Below, piece after piece: positions 1 to 14,034 of a stretch of DNA of 64,000 bases (its first letter is position 1; each line of letters begins with the position of its first letter). The stretch comes from Lichina pygmaea. Lineage: Eukaryota > Ascomycota > Lichinomycetes > Lichinales > Lichinaceae. The position numbers and the translations under genes are program-made. The notes beneath the pieces are model-generated. The model made no database searches. It worked only from the letters and a program-made list of their open reading frames with translations, and was not told the DNA's origin. The stretch spans positions 2,418,001 to 2,482,000 of the forward strand of contig OY730175.1 in assembly GCA_963422465.1 (NCBI GenBank), given 5' to 3'.

Positions 1-632
1 TTGTTCAGACTTTCTGGTACTGCAGAAGCTAGTCGCCCAACTGGGCGCTTAGTCATGGGTGTGACTGACTAGGCAGGCGGGTGCAACCACACTCATCTAT
101 CGAAGATGTCGGGTGCTAAGCCCAGACGTAGTAGCCTTTGGATTGAGTTCCGCTCTAGCCTACTTCGTACGGCTGCGCGTGACACGTAGCTATCAACTTT
201 GTCTTTGGGGTGGTGCTCAGTGAGATCCTGATTCCTCTATCAGGTTTCTGGCTCTGCTTATCAGAGCTGTTATTGTAGTTATTGCTAGCATAATCAGTAT
301 CCATATCTCCACATTTTATCTATAAAGGTGGTGGGTGTTGATATTTTCATTTTTTATTTTGCTGGAAGTGGTAGTGGTGGGAATGATCTGGTGGTGGGGA
401 ATCAAAAGATCTAAAAGTACGGAAGGTAGCACATGTAGGACTTATCTCATCTCATCTCATCGCATCTTATCACATCTACACCTGCCCCTTTCTCCTGTCG
501 ACACGGAATGGCGTCATCCAGGACCTACTCATGCGAGCGCTACAATAGTGCTCCCCCCTCCCCCCCCCAAGTTCAAGGATCCCATATCACCGATACTTAT
601 ACTTGTAAGCTCTCCCCCGGCCATTACTTTCC
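1..632. other. Left-edge non-coding DNA
   Basis: I see no gene in this stretch, which lies 3' of the MAP kinase. It contains a short inverted repeat (cgccca/tgggcg near 34-47), a run of ATCTC-like repeats near 445-475 and a C-rich tract near 550-570. Confidence 0.5.
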
Positions 633-2244
<1,612 letters not shown>

Positions 2245-3205
2245 GGCCGCGGGTGGTGTGGGCGACAGAGGATGGCTCAGGCCGAAGGGGGATGGTTCGT
2301 CTGAGACCAGGCTTTGAGTCCGCCGCTAGCCAGAAAGCCTGGAGAGAGGTCCTACCTACCTCGACGCCGGTCACCAAGACGAAGATGCTCGATATCAAGC
2401 TGCTCACTTCATCACCTCACCGAACAACACGAGCAAGGACGATCGCAACCTAGCCTAACCTGTCCGGGCACGCGACTGCTGGGCCGACTTGAGAGGCCTC
2501 TCTCTAGGTATCCGTCATCGACAGAGCCGAAAGGGAATGACCTGCGGAGCAATTGAGGGGCAGTTCGGTGTCGGCGGGGTTCGTAAGCGCGTCGACCCCA
2601 ACGGTACCGGCCGACGAACGGCTAAGTTATACAAAACGTAATCAGGGGACACCCTTCCCAGAGCCGCGGCCGAGTTCAGACTACCGGTACTGATAATACC
2701 GCCCGAGAGGCAAAAGTTCTCTAGCGACTGCTACAGAGGCTGTGTACGAGTACCGACCGTAGCAGAGCTCATGTTAGATGGAGACTTCTGAAGCACTGCT
2801 GAGTCAACTTGATGCTATAACTACCGAGTCTCGTTCACCTTCAGCCTCCAGGTCTTTGGCTTCAGATGTTTTGACGGGGCAGCTCTGCATCGGGCTTCTG
2901 CATGTACTTCCCCAACGCTGATTCGGTTGTGCTGATCATGACTTACGTCGCATAGGTACATACGTACCTCGTATCACAGTTTACTGGTGCGAGTACGAGA
3001 TGTCATTTACCTTTGCGACGGCCCTGCACGTGACAGATGCGGTACGTATGTACACGGTACGGTGCGCTGCGCCAACGACAATCACGTGCGTGATGATGAT
3101 TGTGCCGAGCCGATAAGATGCCACCACGAGCCCGAGCGTTTCTCGAGTCGTTGCAACTTGCTGCTCCCTTGCCTTGCTATGAGCCCTCTCCTCTCTAAAA
3201 GCCCC
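2245..3205. promoter_or_regulatory. Intergenic: MAPK upstream region and GGT 3' flank
   Basis: No coding segment is recognised here. The region must carry the MAPK promoter, since MAPK is transcribed leftward from 2244, and the 3' end of the gamma-glutamyltranspeptidase gene. GTAC-rich palindromic runs occur near 2953-2970 and 3040-3062. Confidence 0.5.
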
Positions 3206-5289
3206 CTAGTATGGGATCGCGGCACCGTCCCCTCGAGGATCACTCCCGCCACTGTAGACAATCGTCCCATCTTCAACGTGAAGCCTGATGACCTGACCCC
3301 TGCCAAAGAGACATCGCTTCCAGCCTGTCACGTACTGTACGTCGTGGCCTAGGAGCCGCAGCTGCCACGCTACCGCGGGATCGATGCCGTTCTCCAGGTA
3401 GACGGTGTTGTCCTGTGCCTCCCCTGGCGCGGGCGTGCCGGCGCCGACGCAGATTCGTGGGGCGTCGAGTGCCGCCTGCGGGTTGTGTTTGAACGCGAGC
3501 ATGTTGAGAAGAACCTGGACGTGCCCCTGCGGCTGCATGAAGCCTCCCACGACGCCAAAGATTGTGTGTAGACTCCCATCCTCGGGAAGGGTGACCATAG
3601 CTGGGATGATGGTGTGGTATGGCCTCTTCTTCGGAGCAAAGGCGTTTGGGTGTTCCTTGTCCAACGAGAAACTCGCGCCGCGATTGTGAAGCGTGAATCC
3701 ACACCCGGCGGGGATGATACTGCTGCCAAAGCCAGCATAGTTGCTATTGATGAAGGACATGCCATTGCCCCACCGATCGGTCACCGCGAAGTAAACGGTA
3801 TCGCTGGGGGTTTGGGCTGGTGAAACTTGTCGAGTGCCGGACGATGCTCGCTTGGGGTCGAATAGCTTGGCTTGCCGGCCAAGATAGTCTGGTGAAAGCA
3901 AGTCCGTCACCGGGATGTCGGTGAAGGCGGGGTCGCTGATCCACCATCGCGAATCGCTAAACGAAATGCGGAGGGCTTCGATCACGGCGTGGAGATACCT
4001 GACGCTGTGTTAGTAAGTAGAGATGCCGAGACGAGGGCAGCGACTGGTAGACATGCTCAGCCGAGTTGTGATCGGCCTGCTTGAACCGTGGAATCCGCCC
4101 CTGCTTTTCAAGCTGTTCGAGGATGCCAAGTGCCATCAGTGCCACCAGCCCCTGGCCGTTTGGCGGACACTCCCAGACATCGACGCCATCGTCCCCGGCA
4201 GCCTGTTCTTGTGCCCCACCATACGTGTCCTTTTGGACACGTGCTATGCAGCCTGCATCGAACCTGAGGCGGATAGGATCGACCTGCTCGCTGCCCGTTT
4301 CAAGATGGCTCTCGAGATCAACCAGATCAAGCAGACCATCCGCATCTTGCACGACTTTGACGATCGCCTCGGCAACTTGTCCTCTGTAGAAGCCTCTCTT
4401 GCCACCCTTTGCAAGCAGCCGAAACGTGTCTGCGAGAGCAGGATTCGTGAACAGTTCGCCGGGCCTGGGAGCCCGCCATCCGTCCTTTGCCGTGGGATCC
4501 CGCCTCATCAACTCGCGAAAGTTGGGCGACGCTCTCCTCAGCCGATCCTCTTCCGCTTGCCACTGGCAGCAACAATGTCAACGCTGCCTGTCTGGGCGCC
4601 GAGGCGCGGCAGACTGTACGACACCTACGAAGAAAGACGACACTTCGGCAACCGGAAAGCCTTCCTCTGCCAGCTCGATGGCCGGAGCAAGAATTTGGTC
4701 CAGTGTCAGCTTGTGGTTGCCGAAAAGCTCGACTGCATCAACCCAGCCTGCAGCTGCACCAGGAGTGGTGACGGCATGGACGCTGGCCATTGGTATCCCG
4801 CCAACGACGCCGTCTTCAATGGCAAGTTTGGTGCGGATGAGCTCCAAAGAGGCCTTGGAGGCAGTACGTCCGGATCCATTGATGCCACGGATCTTTTTCT
4901 CGTCGGCAGAGTAGAACAGGGCAAACATATCACCACCAAGGCCTGTTGATGAAGGCTCTGTCACGTTCATGGCAGCAGCTGAAACTGATGATCAGACCAC
5001 ATCCAGCGGCGATCTTGTAGGTCTGAACGAACCAACAGCGACGGCAGCATCCTGTTGGCCAGGGCAAATGGTTATCAACCTAGAGCTTCAAGTGTGACGG
5101 CAGCGAACAGGCTAGGCATACAGCTGCATTGCCTCCTTCTCTGAGAACCCTGAGGCCTGCTTGAGCGGCAAGCGGCTGAGTGCAAGCAACCATGCCCTTT
5201 GTGCTATGGACCACGCTCCTGCGACTGGCATGTCGCTGGAACTCCGGGTCTGACGCGGAGTAGATGGCTCGAGCGTTTTCGAGAGGCAT
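3206..5289 (-). CDS. Gamma-glutamyltranspeptidase family protein
   Basis: This is an N-terminal-nucleophile hydrolase of the gamma-glutamyltranspeptidase family, which cleaves or transfers gamma-glutamyl groups of glutathione and related compounds. Five exons join in frame (5122-5289, 5033-5051, 4629-4978, 4045-4562, 3206-3998) to give 615 residues. The family start GGNAADAAVAVA is restored only if a 19-nt microexon at 5033-5051 is used. Other family blocks are EPSSTGLGGDMFALFY, the autoprocessing site DTVYFAVTD with the likely nucleophile Thr near residue 419, NRGASFSLDKEHPNA, KRPYHTIIP and GGFMQPQGHVQVLLN. These blocks resemble the cytosolic bacterial/fungal YwrD-like branch more than yeast Ecm38. 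No signal peptide or N-terminal membrane anchor is visible, so a cytosolic site is inferred. The donor of the last intron (GTCGCT) is weak, so that boundary is less certain. It diverges from the neighbouring release-factor gene across a 473-bp shared upstream region. Confidence 0.9.
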
Positions 5290-5762
5290 CTTGCCGGAAT
5301 TTGGCCAGCGTTCAGGTCTCAGCTGTACTGTATTCGATGAGATGAAACGCTCTTAGATTTCCATAAGAGCTTGCGATATGTACGTATCGTACCGGATGGT
5401 TCTCATGCGCGACGCCGGACCGGAGCGGACGTAGCGCTACCGTACAGCAAAGGGAGATTGGCGTAGCTCAGGAGCTACCAGTAGTGTTGATCCAAAGCCC
5501 GGACCACAGAGAGCATGGTCCTGTGTACGGGAGTACCAATGAGATGAACTGCCTATTCTATACGACATTGGTAATTCGAATATGTTCGTGGATGCTTGGG
5601 TAGTTGCGGCCAGTTAATAAGCAGTGACTAATCACGTTACGGTCCGGTACGGTACCGCACGGTACGTACCGTCCCATACCGTATTGTACAGTACGTAAGC
5701 CGTCACCTCCTCGAGGACGTTGGAGATCTCGCATAAGCGGCGAGCGTCGCGAAGGCTAAGGA
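5290..5762. promoter_or_regulatory. Shared divergent promoter (GGT / mRF1)
   Basis: This interval separates two divergent starts and must hold both promoters. A dense GTAC/GGTACC palindromic tract spans about 5638-5700, just upstream of the release-factor start. No clear TATA box was found. Confidence 0.55.
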
Positions 5763-7186
5763 ATGCAAATCCCATGGACATGTCAACGATGTCTGGCACG
5801 AGCGGCCAAAACGCTTCTGCAGCAGAGACGGCAAAGCAGCTGTGAGCTGCCAACCGACAGCCGTACTCCATCCTTTGCTGACCTTTCCTCCATCAGCTGC
5901 TGCCCAAGCTCTGTCCCCAACCCTGCTGGCTCGCGCGCAGTCGTTGGCCGTCGAACATGCCAAATTGTCCAAATTAACCAGTGCGGCCTACGATGCGCGC
6001 AAGTCGAAGAGACTTGGCGAGCTGTCCGAGGTGACGGCCGCTCTTAAGCGCTGGGAAGGAGCCGACAGCGTGAGTTGGCTGTATTTGTCTCCCCCTTGAT
6101 GCGCTGAGGATCCCATCCTAAGGCTCCTCGGATGTATAGGCCTTGCGAGAACTGCACTCACTCTTACAAGATCGACGCACCGATCCGGAGCTGCGAGCAT
6201 TGGCATCAGACGACGTCGCCTCGACCACGACGGAGCTGTCCCAGGCCTCTGAAGCATTGACGTCCTCGCTCGTTCCGAAACACCCCTTCGCGCATATGCC
6301 CTGCCTGCTGGAGATCCGACCTGGCGCCGGCGGAAGCGAAGCAACCTTGTTCGCCCGAGATCTTCTGCGCATGTACCGAGCTTTCTGCTCGCGGCGTGGC
6401 CTGCGGGTGAGTCTGCTCAAGTACGAGGATGCCGAAGGGGCGTCGGCAGGAAACACCGGGGATGCCCCGCTGCAAGAAGCCATTCTCGAAGTCGACTCTG
6501 ACGGGGCGTACGGGGTACTTCGGTCTGAGTCCGGCGTCCATCGCGTCCAGCGCGTGCCAGCGACAGAGACGAAGGGGCGAACCCACACGAGTGCGGCGTC
6601 GGTGCTCGTCCTGCCCTCCCTGTCTGGCAACAGCAAGGGCCAGGGCGACGAGAGCGGCGTCGACGACTGGGACGACCCGTCCAACGACTGCTACATCGAC
6701 CCAAAGGACGTGCGCGTGGACGTGATGCGCGCTCGCGGGGCGGGAGGGCAGCACGTCAACACGACGGACTCGGCCGTGCGGCTGACGCACGTGCCGACGA
6801 GCATGGTCGTCAGCATGCAGGACTCGCGGTCGCAGCTGAAGAACCGCGAGAAGGCCTGGACGGTGCTGCGGTCGAAGCTCGCGCAGGCGCGCCGCGAGGC
6901 GCGAGAGGAGGAGATGCTGAGGATGCGCCGCGGCGTCGTCGGCGTCGCCCGCGTCGGCCGCGGCGACAAGGTGCGCACCTACAACTACGGCCAGCAGCGC
7001 GTGACCGACCATCGCTCGGGCTTCTCGATGCACAGCCTCGCGGACGTCGTCGCCGGCGGCGACTCTCTCGATCGCGTCATGCTCTCGGTCCAGTCCTGGC
7101 TCGGCGAGCAGGACATGCAGGCCACGCTCGACGAGCAGCAGCAGCAGCAGGCTACCGGCGGTGGTGGTAGCAGTAGTGAAGTCTAG
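5763..7186 (+). CDS. MRF1: Mitochondrial peptide chain release factor 1
   Basis: This class I release factor recognises UAA/UAG in mitochondrial ribosomes and triggers peptidyl-tRNA hydrolysis. Three exons (5763-5841, 5897-6069, 6140-7186) join in frame to 432 residues. The GGQ catalytic motif is present (RGAGGQHVNTTDSAVRLTH, Q near residue 288), preceded by EIRPGAGGSEA and SGVHRVQRVP, as in bacterial RF1 and yeast Mrf1. The C-terminal part DKVRTYNYGQQRVTDHRSG is also typical. The N-terminus MQIPWTCQRCLARAAKTLL is basic and amphipathic, consistent with a mitochondrial targeting signal. The first intron (5842-5896, branch TGCTGAC) joins that leader to the RF body. A fungal-specific acidic insert follows LVLPSLSG. 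The C-terminus ends in a Q/G/S-rich tail encoded by CAG and GGT runs. Confidence 0.93.
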
Positions 7187-7223
7187 TCGCACCATCGTTC
7201 TCCTATTCAGTATCTTACAGTAC

Positions 7224-7304
7224 GTAGCGACCAGAACAAAGCGCATTGCAGTAATGACCAGAACAAAGCACTTTACAGTATCGACAAGTACAAAGCACCT
7301 TACG
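7224..7304. repeat. Three tandem 27-bp units
   Basis: Three imperfect 27-bp units (7224-7250, 7251-7277, 7278-7304), each with the core gacc/aagaacaaagc-like sequence, lie immediately 3' of the release-factor stop. They may sit in its 3' UTR. Confidence 0.8.
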
Positions 7305-8615
7305 GCAACCGGGAGATGTGGACAGTTGAACCTAGCTGTAGCTACCTGGCTCTAGCCGTAGCTCTAGCTCTGGCTGTAGCTCTATGGTAGCTCTAGCTCT
7401 AGCTTTAGCTCCAAGTAGCTATAGCCATAGCTCCAAGTAGCCCCAAGTAGCCGTAGCTAGCTAGCCACCACACCACCGCATCAAACTCAACCAAACAAAA
7501 TAGATTCCACAAGCACCTGACTGACATACAAATGCAGATATAAAAACAGCCTCACTGACATGACCATCTGTCTGGCCCCTCTATAAGCATTGAGTGACTA
7601 GGGCTTCCTGTTGAGCTGTTGCTTGAACGGCTTGTTTTCATTGTTGCTGGAGTTACAGCTGATGTGTGGGGACTGAAACTACAATGTGAGGTGTTGTTGT
7701 AGGGGTGTTTGTGTGGATTGTCTGTGTAGAGTGTCTGTGTGACGTGTCTTGTAAGGTAGTCAAGTAAGACGGTCTTGTGATGGAGTCTTGTAAAGTCGTT
7801 CTTGAGTGTAGAGTGTTGTTGGGAAAGTGGTCTTGTAGAAATGTTCCGGCAAAGTGTCTGTGTAGAAGTGTCCATGTAAACCAAGTGCCTCCGTGATCAA
7901 AGAATACTGTACTGAGGCAAGAAAGCTGAGGCAGGCATACTCCGGCGGAGATACTGAGACAAGGATACTCCGGGCGCGGATGTTGACGCAAGTGAACGCT
8001 GGAATACCATACTACTTGAAAGGGTTTGAACAGCGGCTAGTCCCTCCCAGACCTCAATCTCTCCTGGATCTCTCCTCCATCTCATCTTGAGAAGAAGAGA
8101 AGGAGAGACAAGAGGAAAGAAGAAGAGCGTGGTACATCTACCATTAAACCCACTACACAACAGACTCAGGTGGACGGAGAGAAGAGTAGTAGATGCCGCA
8201 ATCGGCACGATATAGAAACCTTCCTTTTCGTACAAGTACATCCGAGCAAGTACTACCCTTGATGAGAGCAGCAGCTACAGACAGAAAGAAACTCTCAGCC
8301 CTCCCGTGTGGAAGATGACGACCGACCGACCGACCGTAGGTACCATGAGACCCTGTTGCGAGTCCCCCCCAGCGCCAAACGACCGAACGACTGCCTCCTG
8401 CTTGCCACCGCCGCCGATAACACCTCGCCCAGAAACAAGATGCGCCGTATATGCCGCAAACACGCTCCTATTCTTTTTTTTCTTTCTTCAACTCGTCGGA
8501 GGACGAGAAGAGAAGCCATCCGCCGTTCAACGTCATGAATGCTCGCATCGGTAATCCGGCTCGTTGCTGCTGTCGTCAGCGAGGTAGAGCCTGTATGGTC
8601 ACTGTTGTGAGATGT
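7305..8615. other. Convergent intergenic region with degenerate minisatellites
   Basis: No gene is recognised. About 7322-7465 is a degenerate GTAGCTCTAGCT-type minisatellite. About 7700-7900 is a diverged TGTCTTGTA/GTGTCTGTGTAGA repeat, and 7905-7980 repeats the core GAGNCAAGNNTACTCCGG. The interval separates the convergent 3' ends of MRF1 and the PNUTS-like gene. Confidence 0.6.
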
Positions 8616-9631
8616 TCAACGCTGCAGTAGGTCAGCTTGTGGGAACGACTGAGGATATGAGGACAGCGGCGAACTCACCCTGCTGCGACCGCCTTGGTAG
8701 CCGCGCCGGTTGCCGTCTTTGTGGTCGCCTCCACGGCCGCCGCGGCGATAGCCGTCGTTGTTCGAACCAGAGCCCTCGTCGTAACCGCGCGTTTGACCTC
8801 GCCGGCCAGATTCCTCCAACCCGTAGTAAGCCGCTCTCGTGGGTAATGGCTGCTGCTGCTGCGGATGATAGGGCGGCTGCTGATACGGCGGCGGCTGCTG
8901 CTGCTGGTAGACGGCATGTTGCTGAGCGGCCAGGTTGATCTGCTGCATCTGCGCGAACTGCGCGAGAATGTTCTGCGGCTGCGTCGTCTGTGTAGATGAG
9001 AACGAAGGTACGGGCGGGCTCGGAGCCTGCAACGGGAATTGGAACGGAGCCTGCATCGGGTACTGGCCAGAGGCCTGCAAGGCGGTATGGAGATCGCGCG
9101 CGGCGGCCTGGATCTGCTGCATATCTGGGGTAGGCGTCGTCGGTGGAAGTGGCGCCTGTACCGGGGCCTGAGCCATTGCCTGAACCGGCATCTGAAACGG
9201 CATCTGGGCCATCCCCTGAACCGGCATCTGGAACGGCATCTGGACATGAGGCTGCACCGGCGCATGAGCGGGCACCTGAAACGACGCTGCGGGCGCGGCC
9301 ACGACAGAAGGTCCGAGGTAAGAGTCTGCCGCCGCATAACGCGCAAACGCCCTCTCGATCGCACTCGAAGCTCGCTTTGGCGTCGAAGCCGGAACATAAG
9401 GCCGAGCGGGGAAACCGTTCGCCGCGGAATATTTCGCAAACACCCTCTCAAGCTCGGTCGTGTCTGGCTTCGGAGGCGCGTTCGGCCAGGTGGGCTGCGC
9501 AGGCTGGATGCGCTTCAAGTTCGCCATGAGCCGGGCCCGCCGATGCGGGATAGCAGCTTGCTCGGCCATCATGTTCAACAACGTGGCGACATCGTGCACT
9601 GGCACCGCAGCCGTAGCCCTGGCAGGGGTTG

Positions 9632-9662
<31 letters not shown>

Positions 9663-12600
9663 GGCAGCGGCAGCAGCCTTCTGTGCTTGAATGCGGTTTC
9701 GTTCGGCGATGACCATCGGGTCCCGATCCTGCGCGGCCCCGTCAGAAGTTGAGATCACGAGACGAGTCGGACGACGAGCTTACCGTAACCCACTTGGGCG
9801 GTGGTCCGAACATGATCTCGGGGGTGAACTCGTCGTTGTCCGAGTCGGCCGGTTCGGCCGGCGAAGGGGGAATGTCGCTGAGCTCATCGTAGATGGCCAT
9901 CGGCGTCTCGGATTCTCTCTCGTCCTGCCGCTTTCTCTCCTCGGTGTCGGCGATCTTCGAGCCAGCGCGGTTGATGAAGTTGCGTTGGCGTTCCGTAGGC
10001 TTCATGCCGTCGAAATCGATCACTGCGACGCGCGAACGGTTGGTCAGCTGCACCGAAGGCTCTCTGGCCGGAGAGGGTCATCTTACGAGGAGGTGCCTGG
10101 TACGGCCCGTTCAGATCCACCGCGACAATGCCGGCGTCGACCTCTTCATCGTCCCCCATCGAGACGTCTCGGTGCTCCTTGAACATTCGGCCCTCCTGGG
10201 TAGCGTCCCCGGCGTCGCGGAGGTTGGTCCGGCCACGGCCAGTCTCGTCGTCGACGAGACGCTCGATGTATCTGACCTCGACGAGGGTGTCGTCCGGCTT
10301 GAATGTGACGCGCAGTTTGCGGCGCTCCTCCTTTCTCAATCGCTTGCGCCTTTCTTCTTCCGTCTCGTTGATGACTTTCGTCGCCGACTCGGCCTTCACC
10401 TCATCTTCCTTTGACCTGGTGAGGCTGTTCAGCGCCTCAAAGAGCGAGAACACCGGTCTCGGAGGGACCGTAGGCGGAGGCGGAGTCCGAGCCTGGGTTG
10501 GCGTCGGCGCGGGGGCCGTTACGGCGGGCCCGGCGATCGATCTGACCGCAGAAGAACTGGAGCTCCCGTCAGTACCGGTGGACAAGCCGACGGTTGGAAT
10601 GCTCTGCAGACGGGTTCGAGGACACATACCTCGTTGTCGACGTCATCCTCGGCGCTGGCGAAGGCTTCGCCCTGGCGCTTCCGCTCATGCCGGCGAGGGA
10701 GCTCGTGGGCCTCTGGAGGCCATGTGCCGCTTTCGACTTGGCGCTCGCAGCGCCCGTGGCACTCCCCGCCGACGGAGCTCTCGGCAGCGAGGCCGGACGG
10801 GCGGGCTGAGGAGGCGCCGTCGCGGTTCTGCCCGCCACGGACGCTCCAGCGCCGGAAGTCGTCCCGGAGGCTGGCACTTGCCTCTTTTGCGGCTGAGGCT
10901 TGCCGACGTCGCTCTCGTTGGGCCTCTTGAAGCCCTTGGGCGCCGCCGGCGCCGGAGCGCCGCGAGCCTCCTCGGCTCGGCCGCCGTCGGCCTTGGCTTC
11001 TGGAGGCGGCTTTGCGCCCGCCGTGCCTACTCCTTCGATCTTGTCGACCAGCTCCCGCGTTCTCTGGTCTCCCCTCTTGCCCAGGCGAACGGCAACCTTG
11101 CCGAACTTGAGTTGTTCCAAGGTCGTCGTCGCCGGGTTGACTCGAGAGATCAACTGCAGATGAGGTGAGCGAGCGGGCAAGCAACGCGGGAGGGGTGTGT
11201 CGAAAGCCACTTACGTCGAGGATTTCATGCACCAGGTCGCTGGTGAAGTCCTCCTCCTTGATTCGATCTCGCAGCACCTTGGACAGGAGCAGGAGAAACA
11301 GCTGGTGCGCTCCGAGCCTGTTGGAACCTGTGTTAGCTCCAAGCGGGAATTCTTTTTTTTCGTGGGTATGGTTTTGGTTTTGGTTTTGGCGCGGAGGGGA
11401 GGAGATGGGCGAATCGATCATGTAAACAAACGATTGCGCGCTGGAGTTAGGGCAAGGACAGATTAACACATACTGGCTGAGGATCGTCACGTGTCCGAAG
11501 CCGATGGCGGCCGACACAGCCGCGGCGATGAGCGTTCGCTCGACGGCGAACCGAGCCTTGGTGACATCGGCCGAGGCCGCCTTGGTCGCCTCGTCCTTCT
11601 CGATGGCGTCCCATCGGTCCTTGGCCGACCTGACCAGGGCCGAGAAGTCGGTCACGGCCGATGCGATGTCTTCCCTGGACAGCCGCTTCTGCGGAGGGCG
11701 CCAGAGGGCCTGGATCGTATCGTACCTCATCTGCCCTGCCGGATCGGCGGGCCGGACCGAGGGCAATGGAGCCATGGGCTCGGGGTCGTCTTCGTCCTCC
11801 GAGGAGCGGTCCGAGTAGCTGTCCTCCTCGCTCGAGACCGACTCCGCCTCGGACGGGCGACGTCGCTCGGCCGGTCTCGACGAGGAGCCGGGTTTCTGCG
11901 GCTTGAGGGACTTGAGCGGCTTTGGAGTTCTTGGCCGCTGAGCCGTCGGCGCCGGATGCGATATCGTCGCGGCGGGCTTGTGCCCGAACTTACGAGCGTC
12001 TGCAATATGCCCACCGAGTCAGCGTCAGTTCTTCGTCGAGAGATGGTCCTGTGATGTCGGAGTGAGAGAGGAGGAGGTTTCTCACAGTACGAAATATTCT
12101 TTATGAGTAACCCTCTGCACGTCTTGCGTTCCCCCAGCTCGAATTTCAGCAACGCCGCTGTCGGAACATGCCAGGATCAGCACCACGTCCGGTCACGAGA
12201 CCCGATGGAATAACACATGATAAGACCTCACATCTGCTCGGAGGGGTAAGCTCCGCGCGCTCCCCGAACATCAACAGCGGGCCCTTAAGAGGGGTCGTGT
12301 CGACAGCAGCCCCGGTAGACGATGTCGCGACGGCCAGGGTGTTCGTTCCCGGAGTCGCGCCGGTCGGACCAACCTTAAGACGAGCCTGATGTCAACGACG
12401 TCTCGAAGCAAGGAGCCGGCACGACGCCGCAGAGACTCACGTCATGGACGGGCAACGGTTGAGCAGGTTGGCCAAGGTCGGCTTGCCCAGGCTGGGCGCC
12501 CCCGTTGATGAGCGCATACGGCGAGATGGTCTCCGTCGGCTGCGGCGGCGGCGCGTGGCCGAAGCCGCCCAGTCCCGTCACGTCGACGCCGTGGCCTGCG

Positions 12601-12935
12601 AACTGCGGATGCTGCTCGTAGGCGGTCGTCGCCGCGCCGTACAGCGTATCTGGGGTCGCAAAGCCAACGGGCGCATTGTAGCCGCCGAAGGCGAAGCCCG
12701 ACAACGACTGCGACAGCGTCGGGCCATACTGGGCTTGCGGGGTCTGGGTGTGGGCGGTATAAGCTTGATCGGGCCCGAGCATCGAGAAATTCGACCCAAG
12801 CGGCGGCAAGCCCCACGGTGGATCGAAAGCAGCAGCATTGTGGACCAGCGGCTGCTGTTGATCGACGCCGAAGGGAGCATTGACGTCGTCGACGTCGTAC
12901 AGCGGATTCGCCGAAGCGTCGTGATTCTCCATCAC
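8616..12935 (-). CDS. PNUTS/Ref2-like PP1-binding transcription termination factor
   Basis: I infer a nuclear scaffold of the PNUTS/Ppn1/Ref2 type, which docks protein phosphatase 1 to the cleavage-polyadenylation and termination machinery. Ten exons join in frame: 12441-12935, 12202-12385, 12086-12157, 11474-11999, 11215-11317, 10630-11153, 10087-10556, 9784-10022, 8679-9728 and 8616-8621 (1222 residues). The centre holds a TFIIS N-terminal (LW)-like helical bundle, from about LWRPPQKRLSREDIA through LGAHQLFLLLLSKVL to QLKFGKVAVRLGKRG. Downstream lies KLRVTFKPDDTLVEVRYIE, in which RVTF fits the RVxF PP1-docking motif in the layout seen in PNUTS. The C-terminal third is Q/P/A-rich with repeated PFQMPVQ units and ends in RGG-like GGRGGDHKDGN. 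I see no CCCH finger. The last intron (57 nt) is in frame and stop-free, so its retention is tolerated. Exon edges in the N-terminal third are the least certain. TFIIS N-domain and RVxF are seen; the complex assignment is inferred. Confidence 0.75.
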
Positions 12936-14034
12936 GCAGGGAAGGTTTAAGCGGCTCGCTTAAGCTCGGTTAGGTTCGGCAAGAGTTGCAAAGGGTTGGA
13001 GGAATCAGGAAGAAAGTGCAGCCGAAGGGGGTTTTATACTTGGGCAACTGTAGCCGACACGTGACGGATTCACCCGCATTCACTCGCCCATCCAGACACG
13101 GTAAATTTGCCGTGCGACGTCAAAAAGCAAAATTTTCCCCTTGTGGTATAGATCGATTGGGGTCGGATCAAGTCATGTGACGGATAAAAGTCGTTGGAAA
13201 ACAAACAAGCCAGCCCACAGGCCGAATGAGACCAGACAATTGTGCTCGCCAACGTTGCCTGTGTTAGGGGAGGGGGGGGGGGGGGGGGTAATAGTGCAGA
13301 GGCGCCCCGGGGTTATCAGTGACCGTACCAACAGCGGCAGCAGCAGCAGCAACAGCAGCGTCGTGACCAGCAGCAGGAGCAGCAGCAGCACCGGAGATTG
13401 AGATATTTGGGGACGACGCGTCAGTCCCACGATGCCAATCGTTCGCCGTCGCCGCCGCCCGCCCCCCAGCGCTGTATGGATCGACGTCTCGAACTTATCA
13501 CGGACATCGAAGCAGGCTTCTCGACCCCCCAGGTGGCTATCGGCATGCGCGGACGATGTCGTAAGTAGAGCTGTCGACCGCCGACTCGTGCGAGCGGCCT
13601 CACAGCGCAACGCCCCCTTTTTCCGCCCGTTTTTCACGCGACCGGACCGTCGTCCACGATCAATCCGATCGAGCTGGCTACTAGCACTTTGAACCCGGTC
13701 GACCGACTAGACTTTTACGGTGTCTGAGGGCACAGAGAGGGACGAGGACGGGGACGACAGCGAGAGAACGGAAGAAAAGGGAGCAGACGGTTGCGAGGAG
13801 GTGGTCGTGTCTTGGAGAGCTTGCTGGGATCGACGGGAGCGCCTGGAACGGCTTCGACACGCCCGAAGCGCTAGGCCCGACCGGGACAAGCGCCACGGCT
13901 TGGACGAGTCCATGACTTTTGCAATCCACTCTGAGCGTGCTCTGGCTTGATTGAATAGCGCTGCACGTACCCATACGTAGGCGTCGAGCCTCTAAGAGTC
14001 TGAAGGCTGCAGGCAGTAATCACAGGGCCGTGGG
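12936..14034. promoter_or_regulatory. Intergenic, upstream of the PNUTS-like gene
   Basis: No gene is recognised. The interval carries the promoter of the leftward PNUTS-like gene. It includes a 17-nt G run (13272-13288) and a CAG-rich stretch with CAGCAGCAGCAGCAACAGCAG-like imperfect repeats near 13332-13395. Confidence 0.5.

Noticed and set aside
20-85. Similarity of the left-edge sequence (gcttagtcatgggtgtgactgactag) to the 58-bp repeat
   Set aside because: Only a loose match over about 26 bases with gaps; not enough to call a third copy.
10570-10629. A 26-nt intron starting at the donor before GTATGT in the PNUTS-like gene
   Set aside because: Too short and leaves the wrong phase; the later acceptor after TACTGAC gives a 73-nt intron and the right frame.
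12086-12157. Alternative frame reading VAEIRAGGTQDVQRVTHKEY in the third exon of the PNUTS-like gene
   Set aside because: It looks protein-like, but neither flanking splice junction fits it, whereas the frame ALLKFELGERKTCRG fits both.
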